From Parafrankia sp. EUN1f (GTDB taxonomy: Bacteria > Actinomycetota > Actinomycetes > Frankiales > Frankiaceae): 64,000 nucleotides of DNA. A model generated the notes under the pieces. That model was not told the origin of the DNA. It searched no databases and was given only the letters and a program-made list of their open reading frames with translations. Where the stretch lies: assembly GCF_000177675.1 (NCBI RefSeq), contig NZ_ADGX01000023.1:16239-80238 (forward strand), written 5' to 3'. A program made the position numbers and the translations under genes. Positions 1 to 8,041 of this stretch are shown here, one piece after another. Positions within the stretch are counted from its first letter, which is position 1. The number at the start of each line of letters is the position of its first letter.

Positions 1-75
1 GCGCTGGCTGATCGCGGTGACGGGGTCGCCCGCGCCCGCGGAATCGAGGCCGCCCGCGTGGCCCGCGGGCGCTGA
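1..75 (+). CDS. C-terminal end of an unidentified protein (partial)
   Basis: An open frame enters from the left edge and stops at TGA 73-75. Its 24 codons have almost exclusively G or C at the third position, as real genes here do, and it ends in an Ala/Arg-rich tail (…EAARVARGR). It converges on the anti-sigma factor gene. Too little is present to name a family, and the coding call rests on codon bias alone. Confidence 0.4.
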   Translation, partial: ALADRGDGVARARGIEAARVARGR

Positions 76-107
76 TCGAGGTGTGGTGGGTGTTCTGCCG
101 GCTGAAG

Positions 108-644
108 TCACAACGTGCCTACCGTGTCGCCGAGGGCCGCTGCGGAGGCCGCGCCTGAGCCGCGTACGTGCCCGGCCGGGGGCTCACCCAGGTCGGCCCG
201 GACGCCGCGACGCTTCTGAAGGGCAATGCTGACCCGGGAACCCGGGCCCGTCGAGCTGGAGACGTCACCGGCCAGCGCGGTCAGGACCGTCCAGGCGAAC
301 GTCTCCCTGGACGGCGGCTCGCCGTCCAGGCTTTCGACTGTGACCAGGACCTTCATAACGCCAGGTTCCAGGGCGAATCTGCATTCCAGCGACGAACCGG
401 GAACAGCGGAGACGAGCAGCAGTGCGCAGGCCTCGTCCACCGCGATACGAAGATCCTCGATGTCGTCGAGAGTGAAGTCCAAGCGGGCCGCGAGGGACGC
501 CGTGGCCGTCCGCAGGACGGTCAGATAGGCGCTCGCGGCGGGCAGGGTGAGCTGGACGACGTCGTGCGGGCCACCCTGGTGGGTGGCTTCGCCCGAGATG
601 CCGTCGGAGTTCTCCGCGCCGCCGGTAGAAGGCGTCGGATTCAC
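108..644 (-). CDS. RsbW-like anti-sigma factor, histidine-kinase-type ATPase
   Basis: A 178-residue cytoplasmic protein with a HATPase_c_2 fold, related to RsbW/SpoIIAB serine kinases that bind alternative sigma factors or phosphorylate anti-anti-sigma partners. The N-box-like helix reads LRIAVDEACALLL at about residues 64-76, and a G-box-like segment STGPGSRVSIAL lies near residues 130-141. Start is GTG at 644. The last ~35 residues form an Ala/Gly-rich tail without recognisable structure. No sigma factor or STAS-domain partner is visible within the window, so its target cannot be assigned. Confidence 0.8.
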   Translation of the reverse strand: MNPTPSTGGAENSDGISGEATHQGGPHDVVQLTLPAASAYLTVLRTATASLAARLDFTLDDIEDLRIAVDEACALLLVSAVPGSSLECRFALEPGVMKVLVTVESLDGEPPSRETFAWTVLTALAGDVSSSTGPGSRVSIALQKRRGVRADLGEPPAGHVRGSGAASAAALGDTVGTL

Positions 645-1098
645 GTTCCTACCCCCAAGAGCCCGGGTCGTGCGAGGAAGGTCCTCGTCGATGATGTATG
701 TCGTCGTGCCGGGCGCCGTCGCCGCGACCAGTCATGTCATCCGGGGCGCCGTGTCCGTTTCCGGACGACACTCCGGTGCTGACCCATGCCCCGTTCCGCG
801 GGGCGGTACTCCGATGATGGTCCTGCTGATGGTTCTGCCCGGGAGGAACATCTGGCGCGGCCTCCCGTGGTTCACCACCGTACCCAGCCTCCCTGGGGTG
901 TCGCAGGTCGGGTGATCAGAACGCGCCGCCTGGGGTCCGACTGGTCGCGGATGGCCGATTCATACTCGGCCAACTGGGAATTCATCCGCGCGGCTCGGCC
1001 GGATGCCGGCCGGCCGACAGGTCAGCGTGGATGGGCGGCCAGCCGGGGTGATACGGGTGCGAGTCCTGGATGACCGGCTCGGCCGGCGAAAGGGCATG
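645..1098. other. Non-coding interval upstream of the anti-sigma gene
   Basis: No frame here has convincing codon bias. It should hold the promoter of the anti-sigma gene (reading left) and the 3' end of the GNAT transcript (also reading left), including the hairpin at 995-1017. Confidence 0.5.
995..1017 (-). terminator. Hairpin downstream of GNAT gene
   Basis: Inverted repeat TCGGCCGG / CCGGCCGA with a 7-nt spacer, 80 bp beyond the GNAT stop codon. No T-run follows, as is common for actinobacterial terminators. Confidence 0.4.
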
Positions 1099-1590
1099 TC
1101 AGCCGATATCGGGGGACCGGCGCGGGCCGGCCAGCGCGTTGATCGCGGCGGCATCCAGGCGCCAGGTGGTCCACTCGGAGGTGGGTGCCGCCCCCACCGA
1201 CCGGTAGAAGGCGTGTGCGGGGGTGTTCCAGTCCAGCACAGCCCATTCGAGGCGCTGGTACCCGTGTTGGACGCAGAGCTGGGCCAGTTCCGCGAGCAGG
1301 GCCCGACCGTGCCCATGGCGGCGGTGCTCGGGTCGTATGAACAGGTCGATCAGGTACATGCCGGCCTTGCCGGTCCAGGTCGAGAAGGTCGGGTGCCACA
1401 GCGCGCACCCCACGACCGCGCCGGCGTCGAGGGCGACCAGGCAGTACGCCGCGGGCGGGTCGCCGAACAGCGCGGTGGCGAGATCCTCGTCGGTCATCGA
1501 CACGGCGTCCGGTTCCCGCTCATAGGCGGCGAGGCCATGGACCAGGGCCAGAACGGCAGCGACGTCCGCGCGCTGCGCTGCTCTGATCAT
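1099..1590 (-). CDS. GNAT-family N-acetyltransferase
   Basis: About 163 residues from ATG 1590 (MIRAAQRADV…), the usual beginning of the GNAT fold; upstream in-frame codons to 1662 are probably untranslated. The acetyl-CoA pyrophosphate loop is visible as IRPEHRRHGHGRALL, preceded by strand MYLIDLFI and followed by the typical LEWAVLDWNTPAHAFYRSVGA motif that closes the active site. The pattern is that of diamine/spermidine-type acetyltransferases of the YjgM/PaiA kind, but substrate cannot be read from sequence. It stands alone between the anti-sigma gene and sodN. Confidence 0.85.
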   Translation of the reverse strand: MIRAAQRADVAAVLALVHGLAAYEREPDAVSMTDEDLATALFGDPPAAYCLVALDAGAVVGCALWHPTFSTWTGKAGMYLIDLFIRPEHRRHGHGRALLAELAQLCVQHGYQRLEWAVLDWNTPAHAFYRSVGAAPTSEWTTWRLDAAAINALAGPRRSPDIG

Positions 1591-1746
1591 GTCGGCTCCG
1601 AAGGTGGCGTCAGGTGGCGTCAGATGGCAGGCACGGGGCTGGGCGGGTGTGGCGAGGTCCACCGAAGGGCCTGGACGTGGGACGTCCCCACCGGGTGGCG
1701 TTGTGTGCCTCCGGCGGGGACGTCCGTCGTGCTGGTCGGGTGACCG

Positions 1747-2145
1747 TCAGGCGGCGGCCTTCGTCTCCCAGAAGATCGTCGAGATCTCGTCGATCAGGTC
1801 CAGGAGCTGCTGGCCCTGGGCCGGGTCGACCGAGCCCTTCGCACCGGCGGCGCCGGCGGCCTTCGTGGCCTTCCAGAACAGATCGTGCAGCTGCGGGTAC
1901 TTCTCGATGTGGTTCGGCTTGAAGTAGTCGGTCCAGAGCACCCAGAGGTGGTGCTTGACGAGCTCCGCGCGCTCCTCCTTGATGGCCAGCGCGCGGGCCC
2001 GGAACTCGGGGTCGGTGTTGCCCTGGTACTTCTCCTGGATGGCCTTGACCGACTGGGCCTCGACCTTCGCCTGCGCGGGGTCGTAGACGCCGCAGGGCAG
2101 GTCGCAGTGGGCGTTGACGCTGATGGCGGGCTTGAGCAGGCTCAT
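1747..2145 (-). CDS. sodN: Nickel superoxide dismutase
   Basis: A 132-residue Ni-SOD precursor that dismutates superoxide. The diagnostic nickel hook HCDLPCGVY follows a 12-residue leader MSLLKPAISVNA, which must be cut so that His1 (with Cys2 and Cys6) binds nickel. The start at ATG 2145 gives exactly this short pro-sequence; an in-frame extension to 2568 would bury the hook and is rejected. The remainder is the four-helix bundle of the family, and its length matches (mature ~117-120 residues). sodX, the processing protease gene, is divergently transcribed from the adjacent 160-bp intergenic region. Confidence 0.97.
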   Translation of the reverse strand: MSLLKPAISVNAHCDLPCGVYDPAQAKVEAQSVKAIQEKYQGNTDPEFRARALAIKEERAELVKHHLWVLWTDYFKPNHIEKYPQLHDLFWKATKAAGAAGAKGSVDPAQGQQLLDLIDEISTIFWETKAAA

Positions 2146-2305
2146 TCCGCTTCCTCTCTGTACGCCTCGGGTCTCAGGTCGCCCCAGGGCGGCCGTGTCC
2201 TCCGTACAGCGGGACAGGCCGGCCCGGGTGGGTGCGATCGCGGGATCCGGGTCGCGGATGTGCAGCTCGTGGACCCGGTTTTCCGCCTTCTGGCAACCTA
2301 CCCCT

Positions 2306-2644
2306 GTGAGGCCGAGCATTTCTCCGCGGGCGGTGTCCGTTCGCGGCGAGTCCATGCGTCCGACACTGCGCGATGGCGACGCGTGCCTCGTGTTGTGGGG
2401 AGCGCCACCCAGGCCGGGAGACGTGGTGGTCGCCCGGCTGCCGGAACGAGGACTCGGAATCAAACGGGCCGAGTTCGCGGACCCGGACGGTTCCTGGTGG
2501 CTGCGTTCGGACAACGTGGGGGTCGGAACCGACAGCGCGACGTTCGGCATGGTCGCGGCCACCGACATCCTGGGCCGGGTGGTCGCTCGGTACTGGCCGC
2601 GGCCACGTCCGTTGCGCCGTCGCCGCGTGCGGCCGCTGCCCTAG
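2306..2644 (+). CDS. sodX: Nickel-type superoxide dismutase maturation protease
   Basis: An S26-type serine peptidase of about 112 residues that removes the SodN pro-peptide. The catalytic serine lies in VRGESMRPTLRDGD and the second conserved segment is GIKRAEFADPDGSWWLRSDN, with the lysine of the Ser-Lys dyad in GIKR. No membrane anchor is obvious; the C-terminus is Arg/Pro-rich. The start is uncertain: GTG 2306 gives a compact protein, while an ATG further upstream lies inside the sodN leader. Divergence from sodN and the shared function make the assignment firm. Confidence 0.9.
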   Translation: MRPSISPRAVSVRGESMRPTLRDGDACLVLWGAPPRPGDVVVARLPERGLGIKRAEFADPDGSWWLRSDNVGVGTDSATFGMVAATDILGRVVARYWPRPRPLRRRRVRPLP

Positions 2645-2675
2645 TACGGCACCTGTCTTCGTGACCTGTCTTCGT

Positions 2676-2743
2676 GCGGCCACAGTCGTAGCGCGGCCAC
2701 GGTCGTGGCGCGGCCACGGTCGTGGCGCGGCCACGGTCGTGGT
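2676..2743. repeat. 17-bp minisatellite, 4 units
   Basis: Four head-to-tail copies of GCGGCCACGGTCGTGGC begin at 2676, 2693, 2710 and 2727; the first copy has two differences and the last has one. It is non-coding and lies between sodX and the epimerase gene, which converge here. Confidence 0.9.
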
Positions 2744-2830
2744 GCGGGGCTGCCGTGGTGGGGCAGGTCGGAGCCGCCGGGGCCGTTCTGGGGCCGCGGA
2801 GGTGGTCTGCCGGCCGGGCGCGTGGCTGGT

Positions 2831-3454
2831 TCAGGCGCGGCCGACGCCGCTGCCGAGCGGGCGCAGCGATTCGTAGAAGGCCCTGCAGTCGGCGTAGTCG
2901 GGAAGGATTCCGGCGGCGGCGGCCTGCGACAGGCTCGGCGCCGCGACGTCCTTCTCGGACAGCAGCGGCGTGATGTCGGGTGGCCAGGGCAGGTCGAGGT
3001 CGGGGTCGAGTGGGTTGATCCCGTACTCACGGGCCGGCGTGTAGGGGGCCGAGCACAGATAGGTGATCACCGCGTTGTCGGTGAGGGCCATGAAGGCATG
3101 CCCGAGGCCTTCCGCGATGTACAGCCCGCGGCGGTCGACGTCGTCGAGGATGACGGCCGCGTGCGCGCCGAAGGTCGGCGAGCCGAGCCGTATGTCGACC
3201 ACACAGTCCAGAACGCGACCACTCACGCAGGTCACGTACTTTGCCTGGCTGGGCGGCACCTGGGCGTAGTGCACTCCGCGCAGAGTTCCCGCGCGGCTGA
3301 CGCTCGCGTTCGCCTGGGCGAGTTCGAGACGGTGCCCGGCCACTGATTCCAGCGCGTCGGTGCGGAACCATTCGAGGAATGTCCCGCGAGGGTCGGAGTG
3401 CTTGCGCGGGGTGAACAACCAGGTATCGGCTATCGGCAGCTCGGTGACCTCCAC
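2831..3454 (-). CDS. dTDP-4-dehydrorhamnose 3,5-epimerase family protein
   Basis: About 207 residues with the RmlC cupin fold, which epimerises dTDP-4-keto-6-deoxyglucose for rhamnose and other deoxysugars. Visible motifs are DPRGTFLEWFR, the active-site histidine in GTLRGVHYA, the VDIRLGSPTFG segment, and GLGHAFMAL. Start is taken as GTG 3454 (VEVTELPIADTW…), which matches the usual N-terminus; codons up to 3538 look untranslated. No other rml or glycosyltransferase gene is adjacent, so it may act on another NDP-4-keto-sugar. Confidence 0.88.
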   Translation of the reverse strand: MEVTELPIADTWLFTPRKHSDPRGTFLEWFRTDALESVAGHRLELAQANASVSRAGTLRGVHYAQVPPSQAKYVTCVSGRVLDCVVDIRLGSPTFGAHAAVILDDVDRRGLYIAEGLGHAFMALTDNAVITYLCSAPYTPAREYGINPLDPDLDLPWPPDITPLLSEKDVAAPSLSQAAAAGILPDYADCRAFYESLRPLGSGVGRA

Positions 3455-4656
3455 GAGAACATACGCTACTAGGTTTAGCTCGCCGATTCCTCGTGACGCT
3501 CGTCCGGGAAGGCGTGCTCTGGGTGAACGAGATGACACCTTTGGTTATCATCTTGACCGCGGGTTGTCGGGGATCTCCCGAAATATGTCGCCGCGCCGTA
3601 CGGGGGGTTACGGTGTTGACGCTGGACCTGTTCCTGGATCCTCTTTGTGTCGCCTCCCGCACTCCACCAATCCACGGACGAACAACATTTGTGCGAGCGT
3701 GAATCGTCTCACGATTCATCTGTGCTGCGTGTGTCGCGAACCCGTGATCATTGGGCTGTCTCGACGGGAAACAAGCAGGAAACGCACCGGAATCAGCCCC
3801 GCCGATGCGCCCGGGCTTTCGGCCCGATTGGGAAACCCGGATGACATGGGTGGCGGGAGGCCTGGCGACGGGGAAGGCGTGCGGCCGCGGCGCGGTCTCT
3901 CCCGGCGATCCGGTCGGTTGCCGGGCCTGGTGTGGTGGCCTCCGGAATCTGGTGCGGTGGTCTCCGGGCCCTGGTGCGGTGGCCTCCGGAACCCGGCACG
4001 GGCGCGGCCACGACCGGTTCCGGGCATCGCGACTGGTCTGAACATCGCGATTGGTTCCGGGCATGAGGTGATTCGTGACCTGCGCCGTGATGTCCGTCTC
4101 ACGGTTCCATCGTGATCAGATGGCGTGTTCCCCGGCCCGCCGGATGAGGCTCGCGGCGGCGCCGAGAAGGCCGGCGGCGGCGTCGCCACCGCGCCGGGTG
4201 TGCCGGACCGGTGGCGGTTGTGATGCTCGTGACCGGCCCGAATCGAGTCGGATGGGCGACAGGTACCGTCGCCGGGCGGCCTGTCGCCGCGGCGCGCGAC
4301 GGTGTCGCGTGCCGCCCGAGACGCCTACAAGCACAGTCATGTCACGAGCACGCTACGTCGGTGGCCTCGGTTCACGTCTGTCGGTTTCGCGCAGGAGACA
4401 TCCATGGCCGGTCGGTGGCGAACCAGACAGCCGGGCTCGGGGCGCTGCACGTGCCATATTGGAAGCTGCGCCGGGCCACCCCCGCCGCAGACATGTGGCA
4501 CAACCAGCCGCCTCACACGCCGAGGCGACAGCGCAAGGCCCGCCGCCCCGCGAACGCGTGATCTTCGCCGGGGTCCCGGGAACGTCCTAGCCACGTCCGG
4601 GCAGTGACACCGTTCGCCGGACGGTACCGCCGTGGCTTGTCCGAGGAGCCCCTTTC
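3455..4656. other. 1.2-kb non-coding interval
   Basis: No frame on either strand shows coding bias or a recognisable protein. The part from 3455 to 3830 is noticeably less GC-rich than neighbouring genes. It contains the 22-bp minisatellite at 3928-3993 and the promoter/RBS of the malic enzyme (GAGGAG at 4643-4648). I see no RNA gene. Confidence 0.5.
3928..3993. repeat. 22-bp minisatellite, 3 units
   Basis: Three tandem 22-bp units with starts at 3928, 3950 and 3972, consensus TGGTGCGGTGGCCTCCGGAA plus two variable bases. Units differ at only a few positions. Confidence 0.88.
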
Positions 4657-5931
4657 GTGACCGCAACGACCGACCACACGACCCTCGACCAGTCCATCGC
4701 CGCCCCGGTCCAGGGCACGGCCTCGCCGCAGTCGCCGGCAGTGTCGCCGGGCTTCGACGGGCCGAGCCCGCGCCCCTCCGACGACGATCCCGCCTTCGCG
4801 CTGCACCGGGGCGGAAAGATCGGGATCGGCCTGACCGCGCCGCTGAACAACCGTGAAGACCTCTCCCTCGCCTACACGCCAGGCGTGGCCAGGGTGTGCA
4901 TGGCGATCGCCGAGGCGCCGGCACTGGCTGACGATTACACCTGGCGTGCCAACACGGTCGCCGTTGTGACCGACGGAACCGCTGTGCTCGGCCTCGGCGA
5001 CATCGGGCCCGCCGCGGCGCTGCCGGTCATGGAGGGCAAGGCCGCGCTGTTCAAGCACTTCGGCGGCGTGGACGCGGTGCCGATCTGCCTCGACTGCACC
5101 GACGTCGAGGAGATCGTCGACACCGTCGCGAGGCTCGCCCCGGGCTTCGGCGGTGTCAACCTGGAGGACATCTCGGCGCCGCGCTGCTTCGAGATCGAGG
5201 CGCTGCTCCAGGAGCGCGTCGACATCCCCGTCTTCCATGACGACCAGCACGGCACCGCGATCGTGGCGCTCGCCGCGCTGGAGAACGCCGCGCGGCTCAC
5301 CGGCCGGAACCTCTCGGACCTGCGGGCCGTGGTGTCGGGGGCGGGCGCCGCCGGGATCGCCGTGACCCGCATCCTGCTCGCGGCGGGGATCGGTGACATC
5401 GCCGTCGGTGACAGCCGCGGCATGATCTACGCCGGCCGCGATGGCCTGACGCCGATCAAGGCCGCGCTCGCCGCGGACACGAACAAGGCCGGCAAGCAGG
5501 GCTCGATCAACGAGGCCCTCGCCGGTGCGGACGTCTACCTCGGCCTCTCCGCCGGCAAGGTGCCCGAGGAGGTCGTGGCGACGATGGCGCCGGAGGCGAT
5601 CATCTTCGCGATGGCGAACCCCGACCCCGAGATCGACCCCGAGGTCGCGCACAAGTACGCCCGCATCGTCGCGACCGGCCGGAGCGACTACCCCAACCAG
5701 ATCAACAACGTCCTGGCCTTCCCCGGGGTGTTCCGCGGTGCGCTGGATGTCCGCGCGAGCCGGGTCACCGAGGGGATGAAGCTGGCGGCCGCCCGGGCGC
5801 TCGCCGATGTGATCGCCGACGAGCTCAGCGAGGACAACATCATCCCGAGCGTCTTCGACGCGCGGGTCGCCCCCGCGGTCTCGGCGGCGGTGGCCGCCGC
5901 GGCCCGTGCCGACGGAGTCGCACGCCGCTGA
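4657..5931 (+). CDS. NAD(P)-dependent malic enzyme
   Basis: A 424-residue oxidative decarboxylase converting malate to pyruvate and CO2, linking the TCA cycle to gluconeogenesis. The N-terminal malic domain has the catalytic Tyr in [11 protein letters not shown], the Lys in [11 protein letters not shown], and metal ligands in [14 protein letters not shown] and FHDDQHGTA. The Rossmann domain begins [15 protein letters not shown]. Length matches short bacterial malic enzymes that lack a phosphotransacetylase domain. GTG 4657 is preceded by GAGGAG at 4643-4648. The first ~35 residues are a variable Pro/Ser-rich stretch. Confidence 0.95.
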   Translation: MTATTDHTTLDQSIAAPVQGTASPQSPAVSPGFDGPSPRPSDDDPAFALHRGGKIGIGLTAPLNNREDLSLAYTPGVARVCMAIAEAPALADDYTWRANTVAVVTDGTAVLGLGDIGPAAALPVMEGKAALFKHFGGVDAVPICLDCTDVEEIVDTVARLAPGFGGVNLEDISAPRCFEIEALLQERVDIPVFHDDQHGTAIVALAALENAARLTGRNLSDLRAVVSGAGAAGIAVTRILLAAGIGDIAVGDSRGMIYAGRDGLTPIKAALAADTNKAGKQGSINEALAGADVYLGLSAGKVPEEVVATMAPEAIIFAMANPDPEIDPEVAHKYARIVATGRSDYPNQINNVLAFPGVFRGALDVRASRVTEGMKLAAARALADVIADELSEDNIIPSVFDARVAPAVSAAVAAAARADGVARR

Positions 5932-5949
5932 CCAGGCGAACCTGAGGAT

Positions 5950-5980
5950 GGCCGCCGAGGGTTTCCCGCCCTCGGCGGCC
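5950..5980 (+). terminator. Terminator of malic enzyme gene
   Basis: Perfect 12-bp inverted repeat GGCCGCCGAGGG / CCCTCGGCGGCC with a 7-nt loop, starting 19 bp after the stop codon. Confidence 0.85.
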
Positions 5981-6096
5981 ACACTCGCCTCCGGCCGGCT
6001 GCAGGCCCTGTCAGGGAGCCGGCTCGCAGGCCCCTGCCAGGGCCGCTGGCTGGCCGGCAGGGCCCAGCCGAGCGGCCGGGACCTGGCCTGGAACGG

Positions 6097-6240
6097 TCAG
6101 ACCCGGCCGCAGCCCAGACAGGGCCGGTTCTCGTTCACCTCGGCCAGCGGGCGCAGCGCGCCGCAGCCCTTGTAGGAGCAGCACACAAAATCCGCCGACG
6201 GGACGATGATGATCCGGTCGCCGTCGGTCGCGAGCGTCAT
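6097..6240 (-). CDS. 47-residue zinc-ribbon miniprotein
   Basis: Starts at ATG 6240 (MTLATDGDRIIIV…) and carries four cysteines arranged CC-x4-C…CLGCG near the end (ENRPCLGCGRV), which suggests a small zinc ribbon. Longer in-frame extensions upstream are low-complexity and unlikely. It reads toward the malic enzyme terminator. I do not recognise a named family; the Cys pattern and compact sequence are the only functional hints. It could bind Zn structurally within a larger complex. Confidence 0.6.
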   Translation of the reverse strand: MTLATDGDRIIIVPSADFVCCSYKGCGALRPLAEVNENRPCLGCGRV

Positions 6241-6537
6241 CGGCGGCTCGGGGGCTGGCACCGGCCGATGCCGACGCCAGCCGAATCGGCGACCGCCCCC
6301 GTCACGGCCGACCGCAGCCGGCGTTCCTCCCTGTGTTGCCACGGGACTGAGTTCAACACATCCGCGGGGTCGGCGCGACGGCCGGGGCCAACGGAACGTG
6401 CGGCCACGGGCCGCCGGGCTGCGCGGAGGCTCGTCGGGTGCGGGCTGAAGCCGCCCGAACCCGGACGAACTCCGAGGCACCGAGAGGGCACGGAGCGTCC
6501 GAGCGCCAGGCGTCACCGGCGCAATAGGGTCGGGCTC

Positions 6538-7512
6538 GTGCTTGCCGCTGCCGCAGTCGCGATCAACCCAGACGACCCGCTCTCAGGCCTGCGCGTCGGT
6601 GATCAGCCCGCGCCGGTGGTCCCGGAGGGCTGGACCACGGTCTCGGTGCGGGCCGCCGCGCTCAACCATCACGATCTTTTCAGCCTGCGCGGTGTCGGCC
6701 TGCCCGCCGAGCGGCTGCCGATGATCCTGGGCTGCGATGCCGCCGGGGTCAGCGCCGACGGTGCGGAGGTCATCGTCCACGCGGTCATCGGCGACCCGGC
6801 CCGGGGCGGCGGCGACGAGACCCTGGACCCGTCCCGGACGCTGCTTTCCGAGCTGCATCCGGGAACACTCGCCGAGCAGGTGGCCGTCCCACGGGCGAAT
6901 CTCGTCCCGAAACCGGCGTCGCTGTCGTGGGAGGAGGCGGCCTGCCTGCCGACCGCCTGGCTGACCGCCTACCGCATGGTGGTCAGCCGCTCGGGCCTGC
7001 CCGCGAGCGGCGGTGGCACGATGCTGGTCCAGGGGGCCGGCGGCGGGGTGGCGACGGCGGCCCTGATGATCGGTAAGGCGGTCGGGCACACCGTCTTCGT
7101 CACCTCGCGGGACGAGGCCAAGCGCCGCCGTGCGCTCGATCTCGGCGCCGACCTCGCGGTCGCGACGGGGGAGCGTCTGCCTGCCCGTGTCGACACGGTG
7201 ATCGAAACGGTCGGTGCCGCCACCTGGTCGCATTCGGTGCGTTCGCTGCGCCCGGGCGGCCGGATCGTCTGCTCCGGGGCGACCAGCGGGCCGAACCCGC
7301 CGGCGGAGCTGAACCGGATCTTCTTTCTCCAGCTCTCGGTGGTCGGGTCGACGATGGGCACCCGCGGCGAGCTGGCCGACCTGGTGAGCCTTCTGGACCG
7401 CACCGGCACCCGCCCGCTGGTCGACGATGTCCGCCCGCTCGCGGACGCACGAGCCTCGTTCGAACGTCTCGCTCAGGGCGAGGTGTTCGGCAAGCTCGTC
7501 CTCACCGTCTAG
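6538..7512 (+). CDS. MDR-superfamily quinone oxidoreductase / zinc-independent dehydrogenase
   Basis: About 324 residues from GTG 6538. The N-terminal GroES-like domain includes AALNHHDLFSLRG and ILGCDAAGV; the Rossmann domain has VQGAGGGVATAALMIGKAVG and SRDEAKRRRALDLGAD, typical of NAD(P)H-binding medium-chain reductases. Zinc ligands of alcohol dehydrogenases are absent, as in quinone reductase and acrylyl-CoA reductase-like members. The true substrate cannot be inferred. It is monocistronic, followed by the convergent DUF6104 gene. Confidence 0.88.
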   Translation: MLAAAAVAINPDDPLSGLRVGDQPAPVVPEGWTTVSVRAAALNHHDLFSLRGVGLPAERLPMILGCDAAGVSADGAEVIVHAVIGDPARGGGDETLDPSRTLLSELHPGTLAEQVAVPRANLVPKPASLSWEEAACLPTAWLTAYRMVVSRSGLPASGGGTMLVQGAGGGVATAALMIGKAVGHTVFVTSRDEAKRRRALDLGADLAVATGERLPARVDTVIETVGAATWSHSVRSLRPGGRIVCSGATSGPNPPAELNRIFFLQLSVVGSTMGTRGELADLVSLLDRTGTRPLVDDVRPLADARASFERLAQGEVFGKLVLTV

Positions 7513-7566
7513 TGTCTAGGCCGGGTTCTCCGGGAGCGGTGCGGCGGGCGCAGCGCGGGTGCGGCG

Positions 7567-7746
7567 CTAGAGGTCGGGGTCCTCGTCGGGCCGGGCGAGC
7601 CAGGTCGCGAGCTGTTCGACGGCGTCCTCGAACTGCGGGTGCAGGTCGACGAAGGTGCGCAGCGCGTCCGCGAGCCATTCGAAGGACACCGACTCCTCGC
7701 CGCGCCGGTTGGCGAGCTCCTCGATGCCACGGTCGGTGAAGTACAT
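7567..7746 (-). CDS. DUF6104-type small protein
   Basis: A 59-residue protein starting MYFTDRGIEELANRRGEESV and containing FEWLADALRTFVDLHPQFE and an acidic end (RPDEDPDL). From memory this matches a short family conserved across actinobacteria (DUF6104); no activity is known. ATG 7746 is chosen because the family begins at that residue. It lies downstream of kgd on the same strand but is separated from it by two strong palindromes. Confidence 0.8.
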   Translation of the reverse strand: MYFTDRGIEELANRRGEESVSFEWLADALRTFVDLHPQFEDAVEQLATWLARPDEDPDL

Positions 7747-7805
7747 GCCTGGACGGTATCGGGTCGTACGAGTCGCGGAGCCGTGCAAGGTCGCGGAAAC
7801 GAGAT

Positions 7806-7853
7806 CCGGCGGTGGGCCGGGCCCGTGGCAGTCAGGGCCCGGCCCACCGCCGG
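7806..7853. terminator. Strong 19-bp hairpin downstream of kgd
   Basis: Perfect inverted repeat, arms CCGGCGGTGGGCCGGGCCC at 7806-7824 and its complement at 7835-7853, with a 10-nt loop. Placed between the kgd stop and the DUF6104 start. Confidence 0.75.
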
Positions 7854-7994
7854 CTTGGGTCGCTGTCGTCGCGTGTCCTGCTATGCGCCGCTGTGCGTAC
7901 GCTTGCTGCTATGTAGCCGCCCGGTCGCCTGCCGCGGACCAGCTCAGGTGCTGCGGCCGCAGCAGGCTGGCGGGTCGGAGCCGCGCCGATCGTG

Positions 7995-8028
7995 CACTGC
8001 GGCCGCCTGGCGCCAGGCGGCCGCAGTG
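7995..8028. terminator. 34-bp perfect palindrome just after kgd
   Basis: A zero-spacer palindrome with 17-bp arms (CACTGCGGCCGCCTGGC and complement), 14 bp beyond the kgd stop codon. Most likely a factor-independent terminator; a protein-binding palindrome is the alternative. Confidence 0.7.
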
Positions 8029-8041
8029 GCACGGTCAGGCG

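Noticed and set aside
3027..4064. 345-codon minus-strand frame in the 1.2-kb gap
   Set aside because: Overlaps the real epimerase gene in another frame and has no domain or codon bias.
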